Shown piece after piece: positions 1-7,458 of a stretch of DNA of 39,158 nt. The stretch lies in the NCBI GenBank assembly GCA_031295725.1, contig JAUMNV010000082.1:1-39158 (forward strand), written 5' to 3'. Below the pieces are notes generated by a model. The model was not told the DNA's origin and made no database searches. It worked only from the letters and a program-made list of their open reading frames with translations. The translations under genes were made by a program, and so were the position numbers. Origin of the DNA: Collinsella sp. (GTDB lineage: Bacteria; Actinomycetota; Coriobacteriia; Coriobacteriales; Coriobacteriaceae). Every line of letters starts with the position of its first letter. The stretch's first letter is position 1.

Positions 1-71
1 AGGATGCCGCCGGCGAAAAGGATGGCAAAACCGGTGCGGGTGCCAAACAAAAAGGAAAAAACTGCGTCCAT
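1..71 (-). CDS. Small membrane protein, N-terminal part only
   Basis: A minus-strand reading frame starts at an ATG (bases 71-69) and runs off the left edge after about 23 codons. The peptide begins MDAVFSFLFGTRTGFAILFA and continues with a glycine pair, so it looks like the start of a transmembrane helix. An AAGAAGG ribosome site lies about 6 bases upstream of the ATG on the minus strand. It is divergent from serS, sharing the roughly 110-bp region between them. The visible piece is too short to assign a family. Confidence 0.6.
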   Translation of the reverse strand, partial: MDAVFSFLFGTRTGFAILFAGGI

Positions 72-95
72 TGGGTGCCTTCTTGCGTAGTTGAG

Positions 96-125
96 TTGGG
101 TCGTAAACGCTCATAAGTATATACT
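96..125 (+). promoter_or_regulatory. Candidate serS promoter
   Basis: TTGGGT (96-101) and TATACT (120-125) are separated by 18 bases and lie about 57 bases upstream of the serS ATG. The -10 box is good and the -35 box moderate. Assigned by eye. Confidence 0.45.
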
Positions 126-182
126 TGCCCATACATGTACAAGGTTGCAACCTAAATGGAATGTATATCGCCGGAGGATCTA

Positions 183-1466
183 ATGCTTGATATCAAGTTT
201 GTTCGCGAGAACCCCGATGCCATCGATGTCGCCATGGCTAACCGCCAGACGTCTTGGGATCGCGAGAAGTTCTTTGAGCTCGACGACGAGCGTCGTGCCG
301 TCATCACCGAGGTCGAGGAGCTCCAGGCTACGCGCAATGCCGAGTCCAAGAAGATCGGCGCCCTGATGAAGGAGGGCAAGAAGGACGAGGCCGAGGCCGC
401 CAAGGAGGCCGTGCGCGCCGTCAACGAGAAGATTGATGGTCTGGCCGAGCGTCGTACTGCCCTCGAGCAGGAGCAGTACGACTTCATGGCTCACCTGCCC
501 AACATTCCTTGCGAGGCCACGCCGTACGGCAAGGACGAGGACGAGAACATCGAGCGTCGTCGTTGGGGCACCCCGCGCGAGTTCGACTTCGACTTTAAGC
601 CGCACTGGGATCTGGGCACCGACCTCGACATCCTCGACTTCGAGCGCGGCAACAAGCTCTCCGGCAGCCGTTTTACCGTTCTCGGTGGCGCCGGCGCCCG
701 CCTGGAGCGCGCCCTCATCAACTTCTTCCTCGATACGCACACCAGCCGTGGCTTTAAGGAGTGGTGGCCGCCTATCGTCGTCAAGCGTCAGACCATGTTT
801 GGCACGGGTCAGCTGCCCAAGTTCGAGGATGACGCCTATCACGTCTCGGGCGACAACTTCCTGATCCCCACCGCCGAGGTCGTGCTCACCAACCTGCACG
901 CCGGCGAGGTCCTCGACGCCGACACCCTGCCGCGCCGCTACACCGCCTTTACCCCCTGCTTCCGCGAGGAGGCCGGTTCCGCCGGTCGCGACACCCGCGG
1001 CATCATCCGTCAGCACGAGTTCGACAAGGTCGAGATGGTCAAGTTCGCTAAGCCGGAGGAGTCCGATGAGGAGCTCGAGAGCATGACCGCCGAGGCCGAG
1101 TACCTGCTGCAGCAGCTGGGCCTTCCGTATCGCGTGATTAGCCTGTGCACCGGCGACTTGGGCTTCTCTGCCCGTCAGACCTACGACATCGAGGTCTGGC
1201 TGCCGAGCTACAACGCCTACAAGGAGATCAGCTCCTGCTCCAACTGCGGTGACTTCCAGGCTCGCCGCGCCAACATCAAGTATCGCGACCCCGAGAACTT
1301 CAAGGGTTCGCGCTACCTGCACACTCTCAACGGTTCCGGCCTGCCGGCCGGCCGCACCATGGCCGCCATTCTGGAGAACTACCAGAACGCCGACGGCACC
1401 ATTACGATTCCCGAGGTTCTGCGTCCTTACATGGGCGGCCTCGAGAAGATTGAGCCGGTCGCGTAA
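183..1466 (+). CDS. serS: Serine--tRNA ligase (SerRS)
   Basis: Charges tRNA-Ser with serine in the cytosol. The 427-residue product starts [20 protein letters not shown], the usual SerRS N-terminus, followed by the two-helix tRNA-binding arm rich in Glu, Lys and Ala (roughly residues 30-105). Class II motif 2 is visible as [18 protein letters not shown], and motif 3 near the C-terminus as [19 protein letters not shown] chose ATG 183 because GGAGG at 173-177 sits five bases upstream; the in-frame ATG at 156 has no ribosome site and would add nine residues foreign to the family. A tRNA-Ser(GCT) substrate gene lies about 4 kb downstream. No T-box features were seen in the leader. Confidence 0.98.
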   Translation: MLDIKFVRENPDAIDVAMANRQTSWDREKFFELDDERRAVITEVEELQATRNAESKKIGALMKEGKKDEAEAAKEAVRAVNEKIDGLAERRTALEQEQYDFMAHLPNIPCEATPYGKDEDENIERRRWGTPREFDFDFKPHWDLGTDLDILDFERGNKLSGSRFTVLGGAGARLERALINFFLDTHTSRGFKEWWPPIVVKRQTMFGTGQLPKFEDDAYHVSGDNFLIPTAEVVLTNLHAGEVLDADTLPRRYTAFTPCFREEAGSAGRDTRGIIRQHEFDKVEMVKFAKPEESDEELESMTAEAEYLLQQLGLPYRVISLCTGDLGFSARQTYDIEVWLPSYNAYKEISSCSNCGDFQARRANIKYRDPENFKGSRYLHTLNGSGLPAGRTMAAILENYQNADGTITIPEVLRPYMGGLEKIEPVA

Positions 1467-1490
1467 CTTGGCTGCATAGGGGATATGCAA

Positions 1491-1512
1491 GGGCGCTCCT
1501 TCGGGGGCGCCC
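1491..1512 (+). terminator. Rho-independent terminator of serS
   Basis: A nine-pair GC-rich stem (GGGCGCTCC / GGGGCGCCC, one G-T pair) closes a TTCG tetraloop 24 bases after the serS stop. The following TATTTCG is only moderately T-rich. Confidence 0.7.
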
Positions 1513-1639
1513 TATTTCGTACGCAGGTCTATACCATGCCGTGCGGACAGCTCAATAGAAAACACACGAACAACTGTTCTGTATACAGCCATCTACCTGC
1601 TATGCTTTTGCTAAATAAGAGCGAGAGAAAGGGGACGCG

Positions 1640-2017
1640 ATGGAGCTGTTTGATGATCGGGTGGTTTTGTTTGAGAGCGACGAGGGCGGGGAGTACCTGC
1701 TTGTAACGTGTGAGCCGTCTGGCATGGGCGGCCTGGTGGTTCGGCAGACGAGTGAGGGTCCGTTGACACAATGGTGCTTTGAGGAGTCGCCGCATGTGGT
1801 CGAGACCTTTGTGACGCACGAGGGACTTGTGGCGCTGGAGCACTTCTATGGAGTTGGGACTTCCAACCAGGTCGCGCGCATGCTGAGCATCTCGTTTGCC
1901 GATTATGATTGTGCCCAGCGGGTGAGATCGCTCCTGAGGGAACTTGATGCCAAGTTCGACGTGATCGAAAAGCCAATCGATCGTACGGGGAACAGCGGTA
2001 TATGCGGAGCAGCATGA
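1640..2017 (+). CDS. Hypothetical protein, 125 aa
   Basis: The start ATG is preceded by AAAGGGG at about five bases, so translation is well supported. The product is acidic and soluble-looking, starting MELFDDRVVLFESDEGGEYL, with no membrane segment, no signal peptide and no motif I recognise. It contains a GTSNQVARMLSISFADYDCA stretch followed by a charged C-terminal half. It stands alone between the serS terminator and the first tRNA-Arg. A perfect 10-bp palindrome, CTGTATACAG (1579-1588), lies about 12 bases upstream of a possible -10 box TATGCT (1601-1606). No function is proposed. Confidence 0.75.
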   Translation: MELFDDRVVLFESDEGGEYLLVTCEPSGMGGLVVRQTSEGPLTQWCFEESPHVVETFVTHEGLVALEHFYGVGTSNQVARMLSISFADYDCAQRVRSLLRELDAKFDVIEKPIDRTGNSGICGAA

Positions 2018-2094
2018 CAAAACTGCGTTCCACAAAAAAGTTTGAGATTGTGCTTGACTCCAATAAGCTAAAGTGGTTTTATATGTCTTGCGCT

Positions 2095-2171
2095 GCGGCG
2101 TTACCTCAGCTGGATAGAGGGTCTGACTACGAATCAGAACGTCATAGGTTCGAATCCTATACGCCGCACCA
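2095..2171 (+). tRNA. tRNA-Arg(ACG), copy 1
   Basis: A 77-nt cloverleaf with CCA encoded. The acceptor stem is GCGGCGT / ACGCCGC, the anticodon stem TCTGA / TCAGA, and the seven-base loop CTACGAA gives anticodon ACG. The T arm contains GGTTCGAATCC. It is identical base for base to the copy at 2520-2596. ACG is normally deaminated to ICG to read CGU, CGC and CGA. Confidence 0.97.
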
Positions 2172-2181
2172 ATTGAGCTTT

Positions 2182-2203
2182 AAGCCTCCGGAAACGGGGG
2201 CTT
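2182..2203 (+). terminator. Terminator of tRNA-Arg copy 1
   Basis: Nine-pair stem AAGCCTCCG / CGGGGGCTT around a GAAA tetraloop, followed by TTCCTTT, 10 bases after the CCA end. Confidence 0.85.
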
Positions 2204-2371
2204 TTCCTTTACGGGGGCATTGCGGAGATTCGAACCTCGTTCGAGGCGCGAGCGTCAAGAAAACGCGGAGCGTTTTTAGCGAGCGGGCGAGTCCGCCGAC
2301 GGGCGGGCGAAGCCGGTGCGGATCCGCGCAGTGGATGCGCGGAATCCTATACGCCGCACCAATTGAATTTT

Positions 2372-2395
2372 AAAGCCTCCGGTAACGGAGGCTTT
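2372..2395 (+). terminator. Duplicated terminator in repeat unit 1
   Basis: Perfect 10-pair stem AAAGCCTCCG / CGGAGGCTTT with a GTAA tetraloop, then TCTTAT. It follows the duplicated tRNA 3' end, as the first terminator follows the real tRNA. Confidence 0.75.
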
Positions 2396-2519
2396 TCTTA
2401 TATCGCGATGCGTCGAAGATCGCATCAAGTGGTCAAAATGAGTAAAAATCAAATTCAATAACTTTTTTCGAAAAATGCTTGACCTTTATTCAGTCGATGT
2501 GCATAATAATCAACAAGTC

Positions 2520-2596
2520 GCGGCGTTACCTCAGCTGGATAGAGGGTCTGACTACGAATCAGAACGTCATAGGTTCGAATCCTATACGCCGCACCA
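2520..2596 (+). tRNA. tRNA-Arg(ACG), copy 2
   Basis: Identical in all 77 bases to the copy at 2095-2171, including encoded CCA and anticodon ACG. The two copies start 425 bases apart, and each is followed by a terminator, a structured segment and a repeated tRNA 3' end, so the whole block looks tandemly duplicated. Confidence 0.97.
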
Positions 2597-2606
2597 TTTG
2601 AGATTA

Positions 2607-2628
2607 AAGCTCCTGGCAACGGGGGCTT
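2607..2628 (+). terminator. Terminator of tRNA-Arg copy 2
   Basis: Nine-pair stem AAGCTCCTG / CGGGGGCTT (two G-T pairs) with a GCAA tetraloop, then TTCTTTT. Confidence 0.8.
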
Positions 2629-2796
2629 TTCTTTTACGTAAACACTGCATGGATTCGAACCTCGGTCGAGGCGCGGGCGTAAAGAAAACGCGGAGCGTTT
2701 TTAGCCCGCGGGCGAGCGCGCCGGCAGGCGGGCGAAGCCGATGCGGATCCGCGAAGCGGATGCGCGGAATCCTATACGCCGCACCAATTGAACTTG

Positions 2797-2818
2797 AAGC
2801 CTCCGGCAACGGGGGCTT
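2797..2818 (+). terminator. Duplicated terminator in repeat unit 2
   Basis: Nine-pair stem AAGCCTCCG / CGGGGGCTT with a GCAA tetraloop, then TTCTTTT. It directly follows the duplicated tRNA-Arg 3' end. Confidence 0.75.
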
Positions 2819-2971
2819 TTCTTTTATGTCGCCGCTGCATGGATTCGAACCTCGGTCGAGGCGCGAGCGTGAAGCGGACGATTTCCTGTCGACTCGTGTA
2901 AGATTTCGAGTAGATGTCGCGACTTATTCGCGACCACTCCTTCTTCAAGCGACCGATCAGGGTGATACTTC

Positions 2972-5413
2972 GTGGCAGAGCGTCCGACATACAAGCTCAG
3001 GTTTCTCGATCCCAAGAAGCGCTTTCCGGCGATGCCCGAGCAGCCTGCGGGACGCTCATATGGCGTGGTCTGGAAACTCTTTGGCGAGGATCAGCTTGAA
3101 TCTTGTTATGTCGTCGAATTCGTTGGCAAAAGTCATGTGTCGCTTTTGGGCTACGTAAGCGTTTCGGGTGAGGTGTACAAGGTGGACCGCCCCGTTAGCG
3201 AGGCTCCGCTGCCCAACGATCCCGACATGGAGCTGGTCCTTGACGAGTCGGATTCCAGTATTGGTGAGATTATGGTAAGGGAAGCCAACGGTGCAATGCG
3301 TACGTGTGCGCAAACTGCCGGCTCTCCCGAAGGCCCCATGCGCGAGCAGTCCGACCACGAGACATGGAATTCGACCCGCGCCCTTCCTTACGGCGAGTTC
3401 ATGGCCTCGATGTTCTTGCGCTACGTGATATTTGCCAACTCCGAAAGCGCTATTGCGAACACGGCGGGCGTCGACGGTCTCGATGCGGACATGCAAAACG
3501 TTGTCGACAAAATAAAGCTCGTAAAGTTGCCCGAGCCGGTCGAAGTGTTTTTGGGCTTTAACACGGCACCGCTACCTGACGCTATCGAGACGCTGCTCTA
3601 CCGTGTCGACCATGCCGAGAATCCGAGCGGTATCGAGCGTTATGCGGCCGCCCTTATGAGCGAGGTCGACTTGCCCCGACTGCGCACCATCGCCGCCAAG
3701 TCCGAGATGAGCCTGGCTCGCATCGATCGCTCAAAGCTTTTCTATCTCAATTTTGATCGTAGCCTGCTGGACCAGGACGAGATTGACATGCTGCTTGCCA
3801 TCGAGTGTCGTCTCAACCGCCTCTCCGGCATCCTTGAGCGCATCGGGGCCGGATTGGTCCCTGCGGCATCCTCGCCGAGTCTTGAGGGCTGCGCGCTCTT
3901 TGATGCGTGGCATATCGCCAAGACGACCAACGATGTTCCCCGACTGCTCGATACGGCCTCGAGCGATAATCCGTGGGCCAAACCGGGAACGGTTTCGTGC
4001 CAGCCGGGCGGCGAGTGGGACGTGCGCACCCGTTTTGCGCGAATCGTTGAGGCGCTCAACGTGGTCACACGGCTCGACTATACCTATCGGGCAAACGTTG
4101 CCGAGGGGATTATGCTCGTTCGGTTTGGGCGGTCTGTCGTGGATGCCATGCCACAACGTGAATACGACGCTCAGGATGACGCCTGGCGCGAGCTGGACGA
4201 GGACATGCGCGCGATCTGGGCCGCGGAGCACGATGCGCGCGTGGCACTTACGCTTGCGGCAGCGTGTTTTGCCGCGGGCACCTGCATCACGCGCTGCTAT
4301 GTGCAGATTGCTGCTCCCGACAGTGAGCAGGGCGAGCGCGTTGTCGCAACGTATTTCTTTGGGCGCGCGGCCTATCTGGCCGATTGCGTGCCTGTCGCCA
4401 AGGATCTTGAGAGCATGGACATGGACGATATGCCGTGCAAGCGTGTGCTTGAGGCGTATGAGTCAACCGCTCCGGAGACGATTGAGCCTGCGGAGGTTCA
4501 TGCTCGTCCGCGTGATGACCATCGCACACTGCCGCCGGCGCTGCGCGATCTGCTGCTTGCCGATACGGCTGACGAGTTGGAGGTCATGGAAGAGGACGAC
4601 GACCCATACGTGGCCCGCGTTGTTGAATTGCGCGAGCAGGCAAAAGTCGACCGTACAGGTGCCTTTGAAGGCTTTTCCCGTCTTGTCGAGGAGTTGGAGG
4701 CTAAGTGCGCCGTCGCCGAGCTTTTGGCGACAGGTCCGGTTCAAACGCAGTTTTGCGATAACCAGCTGGTGCGCATGGTGCTACCGGTGTTGGAAGAAGA
4801 CCGCTCTGTGCGAATCCTTCGTGCGCCCGATGCACTGTACTTTGCCCAGCACGAGATCTGCAGCTTTTACGCCGAGCAAGAGGACTTTGAACGAGCACTG
4901 CCCGAGGTGCGCCATCTTTACGATCTGGCACGCTCGTCCATGCAATCGCACTTTGCGCTCATCAACGTGCTTGCGCGTCTGGAGCGCTTTGACGAGATTA
5001 TCGAGGTGGCGCGCCACGGCCTACGTATTGCCAGCGATCGTTCTGCAATCGGCTACCTGTTCTATCGCTTGGCGTTTGCCTATTGGAATTGCGATCAGCT
5101 CGACCTAGCGCTGGCTTGTTACCGTCTGGTGCCGCGCGGTGAGGAATCGGGCAGTAGTGCGCTGGAAGAAATGCAGGGCCTTATGAATGAGATGGGCGTC
5201 AGCGAGCCTCCGACGTTCGAGGAGGCGGTCGAGACCATCCGCAAGGCTGGACTCGAGCTGCCGCCAGTGTCCGCCGTGACGAATCAGCTGGCAGATGCCG
5301 CTGTGCAACTGGTCGACAACGGCTTCTTTTTCCTGGCACGCGGTTGCATCTTCCAAATGTGGCGCACCATGGGCAACGACGAGCTCGGCTCCCTCAACCG
5401 CTCGCTGGGGTAG
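2972..5413 (+). CDS. Large TPR-containing protein of unknown function, 813 aa
   Basis: The GTG start is supported by GGTGAT just upstream, which matches the extended anti-Shine-Dalgarno. The N-terminus (MAERPTYKLRFLDPKKRF) precedes a predicted beta-rich segment. The middle is long, acidic and helical. Roughly residues 625-740 look like tetratricopeptide repeats, for example FYAEQEDFERALPEVRHLYD and FYRLAFAYWNCDQLDLALAC. There is no signal peptide or clear membrane helix, so a cytosolic scaffold or interaction role is possible, but that is inference. It stands between tRNA clusters with no operon partner. It looks intact, with normal codon use. Confidence 0.85.
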   Translation: MAERPTYKLRFLDPKKRFPAMPEQPAGRSYGVVWKLFGEDQLESCYVVEFVGKSHVSLLGYVSVSGEVYKVDRPVSEAPLPNDPDMELVLDESDSSIGEIMVREANGAMRTCAQTAGSPEGPMREQSDHETWNSTRALPYGEFMASMFLRYVIFANSESAIANTAGVDGLDADMQNVVDKIKLVKLPEPVEVFLGFNTAPLPDAIETLLYRVDHAENPSGIERYAAALMSEVDLPRLRTIAAKSEMSLARIDRSKLFYLNFDRSLLDQDEIDMLLAIECRLNRLSGILERIGAGLVPAASSPSLEGCALFDAWHIAKTTNDVPRLLDTASSDNPWAKPGTVSCQPGGEWDVRTRFARIVEALNVVTRLDYTYRANVAEGIMLVRFGRSVVDAMPQREYDAQDDAWRELDEDMRAIWAAEHDARVALTLAAACFAAGTCITRCYVQIAAPDSEQGERVVATYFFGRAAYLADCVPVAKDLESMDMDDMPCKRVLEAYESTAPETIEPAEVHARPRDDHRTLPPALRDLLLADTADELEVMEEDDDPYVARVVELREQAKVDRTGAFEGFSRLVEELEAKCAVAELLATGPVQTQFCDNQLVRMVLPVLEEDRSVRILRAPDALYFAQHEICSFYAEQEDFERALPEVRHLYDLARSSMQSHFALINVLARLERFDEIIEVARHGLRIASDRSAIGYLFYRLAFAYWNCDQLDLALACYRLVPRGEESGSSALEEMQGLMNEMGVSEPPTFEEAVETIRKAGLELPPVSAVTNQLADAAVQLVDNGFFFLARGCIFQMWRTMGNDELGSLNRSLG

Positions 5414-5505
5414 GCGAAGCCTCCAAGGAGGAAAGGATGCTAGGCAATTAGAAAATTTCCTCTTGCCCATCCTTGGCTGTTTGGTTACTATAGAACGGCT
5501 GTTAC

Positions 5506-5596
5506 GGAGAGCTGACCGAGAGGCCGAAGGTGCTCGCCTGCTAAGCGAGTATGCCCCAAAAGGGCATCTGGGGTTCGAATCCCCAGCTCTCCGCCA
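5506..5596 (+). tRNA. tRNA-Ser(GCT)
   Basis: A 91-nt class II tRNA with CCA encoded. The acceptor stem is GGAGAGC / GCTCTCC with G73, as serine tRNAs have. The anticodon stem CTCGC / GCGAG encloses CTGCTAA, giving anticodon GCT for AGC and AGU codons. A long variable arm (TGCCCC...GGGCA type) is present. The T arm is GGGGTTCGAATCCCC. Confidence 0.97.
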
Positions 5597-5610
5597 GTTT
5601 AACCTTAAAG

Positions 5611-5632
5611 AAGGGTCCCATCGGGGGCCCTT
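5611..5632 (+). terminator. Terminator of tRNA-Ser
   Basis: Stem AAGGGTCCC / GGGGCCCTT with a four-base loop, followed by a run of T residues and TTATTATC. Confidence 0.85.
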
Positions 5633-5655
5633 TTTTATTATCGAGAAAGGGCGCT

Positions 5656-5860
5656 GGGGATTCGAACCCGAGAGGGCACGGGCGTTAAGCAAACGCGAAA
5701 GCGTTTGTAGCCCGTGGGCGAAAAGCCGCCAGGCTTTGAAGCCGGAGGGCATGCGTAGCATGCCCGGACATCCCCAGCTCTCCGCCAGTTTAACTTTAAA
5801 GAAGGGTCCCATCGGGGCCCCTTTTTTATTATCGAGAAAGGGCACTGGGGATTCGAACCC
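5656..5860. repeat. tRNA-Ser-linked repeat unit
   Basis: CTGGGGATTCGAACCC (5654-5669) is the exact 16-base reverse complement of the tRNA-Ser T arm. A structured segment follows: CACGGGC / GCCCGTG around CAAACGC-GAAA-GCGTTTG, then AAAGCC / GGCTTT, then GGGCATGC / GCATGCCC. It ends in a copy of the tRNA-Ser 3' end (TCCCCAGCTCTCCGCCA, 5771-5787), 191 bases after the real one. The terminator is copied at 5802-5823, and another GGGGATTCGAACCC (5847-5860) begins a next unit that is cut off by the dacA terminator. The architecture matches the units after the tRNA-Arg genes although the helices differ in sequence. Confidence 0.8.
5802..5823 (+). terminator. Duplicated terminator in the tRNA-Ser unit
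   Basis: Near-identical copy of the tRNA-Ser terminator: AAGGGTCCC, short loop, GGGGCCCC, then a T run and ATTATC. Confidence 0.75.
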
Positions 5861-5867
5861 TCAAAAA

Positions 5868-5896
5868 AAGGAGGCATCCTTTCGGACACCTCCTTT
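5868..5896 (-). terminator. Terminator of the D,D-carboxypeptidase gene
   Basis: Read on the minus strand: AAAGGAGGTGTCC, loop GAAA, GGATGCCTCCTTT, then TTTTTT. The stem is 13 positions with a near-central mismatch. It starts 25 bases past the stop codon. Confidence 0.85.
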
Positions 5897-5920
5897 CAGC
5901 GAGTGTATTGTTCTTCGACC

Positions 5921-7261
5921 TTACACCTCGGGTGCCTTGGCTACGGTCTCGCTCTCGGCTGTGAGCGGGCGGTTGTCGATGCGGCGGCCCAAGCGATCGA
6001 GCTTCACGAGCAGCCATTCAATGGGATTCGGCCCTGCACCTTCCTCGTCGGCAACCAAATCCACGACGGCAATCTTGGTGCCGTCCTGCTTGAGCGTAAC
6101 GCTGCCCACCTTGTCGCCCACATGCACCGTGCCCGAAAGATCGTCGTAGCTAACCTTTTCGGTCACCTCGCCGGCAAGGGAAAACACGGTCGCTTGCGCC
6201 GTGGGGTCGGCGAGCGTGGCGTCGATCGTCTTATCCGTCCAGTCGGTTTGACCGATGCGCGCCATAAGCGGGTTGCCGTTGGCGGTCTTTTCCTGCGTGT
6301 TGGCGATCGCGACCGTCACCTTATGACCGTAGTACCAATTGGCAAGGGTTGCGGTATCGGTAAAGCGCTGATCGGTGGTGGTGGAGTTCAAAATAACGGT
6401 GTAGATCTCGTCGCCGTCGCGGTTGTAGGCGCTCGTAAAGCAATAGCCCGCGTCGTCGGTGGTGCCGGTCTTGCCGCCGATGTTGCCATCTTGGCCCAGC
6501 AAATAGTTATGCGTGTCCATGGAATGCGAATGGTCGGTGCCGTCGGCGCCCATGACCTCGATCCAGGAATCCTCGCTCGCTACGACCTCGCGGATCGTGT
6601 CGTTTTTCATGGCCTCCTGCATCATCAGCGCTACGTCGTGTGCGGTTGAGTGCATATCGCCAGCCCACTCATCAAAGTCCAGACCGTGTGGGTTCTCAAA
6701 GACCGTGCCGGTGCAGCCGAGCTTCTTAGCGCGCTCGTTCATGGCCTTCACAAATGTGGCCTCGGCGTCTTTGGTCTTAGGGTCGATCTTCTTGCCCACA
6801 TATTCGGCGAGCACGATGGCGGCGTCGTTGCCCGAGGGAATCATCAGGCCGCGCAGCGCCTGCTCCACGGTAAGCTTGTCGCCTTCGAGCAAGCCGGCGG
6901 TCGAATTGCCCACGGTGGCTGCGGCGTTGCTCACCGTGACCTTCTCGTCCATCTTGCAATTCTCGACGGTTAGGATTGCGGTCATGACCTTGGTGATCGA
7001 GGCAATTTTGACCTGCTCATCGGCGTCGCGGGCATAGTAGACGGTGCCGTCTTTGCCCATGACGAGGGCATTGGTCGCATCGATATCGGGCAGGTTTTCG
7101 GCCGTGATGCCGCGCGCATCGGCGGTTTTGCCGCAAACATTGTCGGTCGTGAGCACTTGGGCGCCGGCGACGGTGGGCGCGCCAGCAGCAAGGGCGATAG
7201 CGCAGACAAAGCCGGCGGCAAGCTGGGCTGAGCGCTTTGCAAAAGAGGTGAGGGACTTCAC
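5921..7261 (-). CDS. dacA: D-alanyl-D-alanine carboxypeptidase (PBP5/DacA family, S11)
   Basis: Exported serine peptidase that trims the terminal D-Ala from peptidoglycan stem peptides. With the GTG start at 7261 the 446-residue product begins MKSLTSFAKRSAQLAAGF, a typical signal peptide with likely cleavage after VAGA (about residue 34). The active-site boxes are all present: S88-I-T-K91, S143-G-N145 and K264-T-G266 (in GGKTGTTDDAG). A C-terminal beta domain follows; I see no clear C-terminal membrane helix. The frame is open further upstream, but a minus-strand TATACT box (7306-7301) lies inside that extension and would put the RNA start near 7294, which supports the GTG. It is divergent from the VanR/VanS-like pair. 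Confidence 0.93.
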   Translation of the reverse strand: MKSLTSFAKRSAQLAAGFVCAIALAAGAPTVAGAQVLTTDNVCGKTADARGITAENLPDIDATNALVMGKDGTVYYARDADEQVKIASITKVMTAILTVENCKMDEKVTVSNAAATVGNSTAGLLEGDKLTVEQALRGLMIPSGNDAAIVLAEYVGKKIDPKTKDAEATFVKAMNERAKKLGCTGTVFENPHGLDFDEWAGDMHSTAHDVALMMQEAMKNDTIREVVASEDSWIEVMGADGTDHSHSMDTHNYLLGQDGNIGGKTGTTDDAGYCFTSAYNRDGDEIYTVILNSTTTDQRFTDTATLANWYYGHKVTVAIANTQEKTANGNPLMARIGQTDWTDKTIDATLADPTAQATVFSLAGEVTEKVSYDDLSGTVHVGDKVGSVTLKQDGTKIAVVDLVADEEGAGPNPIEWLLVKLDRLGRRIDNRPLTAESETVAKAPEV

Positions 7262-7300
7262 GGATTTCGCTTTCGACGGGATGGTCTCTTCTGGAACTAG

Positions 7301-7306
7301 AGTATA
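7301..7306 (-). promoter_or_regulatory. -10 box of the dacA promoter
   Basis: On the minus strand this reads TATACT. The leader to the GTG start would be about 33 bases. No convincing -35 hexamer was found. Confidence 0.45.
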
Positions 7307-7458
7307 TCGTTTGCCGGCGTCGGCGATCATCGCGTGCGTGCGTGGCCCACATCCGCGCCCGAACGGGCGCAAGGGTGCTTAAGGCCGACTTAATCACCCA
7401 CGCTTGTTGTGTGTGACGGGCGCCCCCTCGGGCATAATGGAGCGCGAGAGGAGCACGC

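Larger units (their letters stand above)
2172..2519. repeat. tRNA-linked repeat region 1
   Basis: No gene is seen here. After the tRNA terminator comes a structured segment (from about 2228) that begins with ATTCGAACCT, the reverse complement of the tRNA T arm. It then carries hairpins around 2255-2276 and 2290-2305, and one with ATCCGC near 2323. It ends with a second copy of the tRNA-Arg 3' end (AATCC to ACGCCGCACCA, up to 2361) and a second terminator (2372-2395). The duplicated tRNA end lies exactly 190 bases after the real one. The last ~120 bases are AT-richer and contain no recognised feature; they probably hold the promoter of the next tRNA. Confidence 0.8.
2597..2971. repeat. tRNA-linked repeat region 2 plus truncated third unit
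   Basis: No gene is seen. GGATTCGAACC at 2651-2661 begins a structured segment with four hairpins: an outer GCGGGC / GCCCGC around AAAACGC / GCGTTTT, then GCC / GGC with loop GGCA, then ATCCGC / GCGGAT. It ends in a copy of the tRNA-Arg 3' end (to 2786), again 190 bases after the real one. A terminator copy follows at 2797-2818. A third start, GGATTCGAACC at 2841-2851, keeps about 35 bases of similarity and then diverges, so it is a truncated unit. The final ~90 bases lead into the next gene. Confidence 0.8.

Noticed and set aside
2475..3158. 227-codon open frame across the second tRNA-Arg and repeats
   Set aside because: It runs through a tRNA and terminators; apparent repeats in it are the repeated tRNA units.
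5105..5845. Minus-strand frames with AGDSNPR-like peptides near tRNA-Ser
   Set aside because: Typical spurious translation antisense to tRNA T arms, repeated because the unit is repeated.
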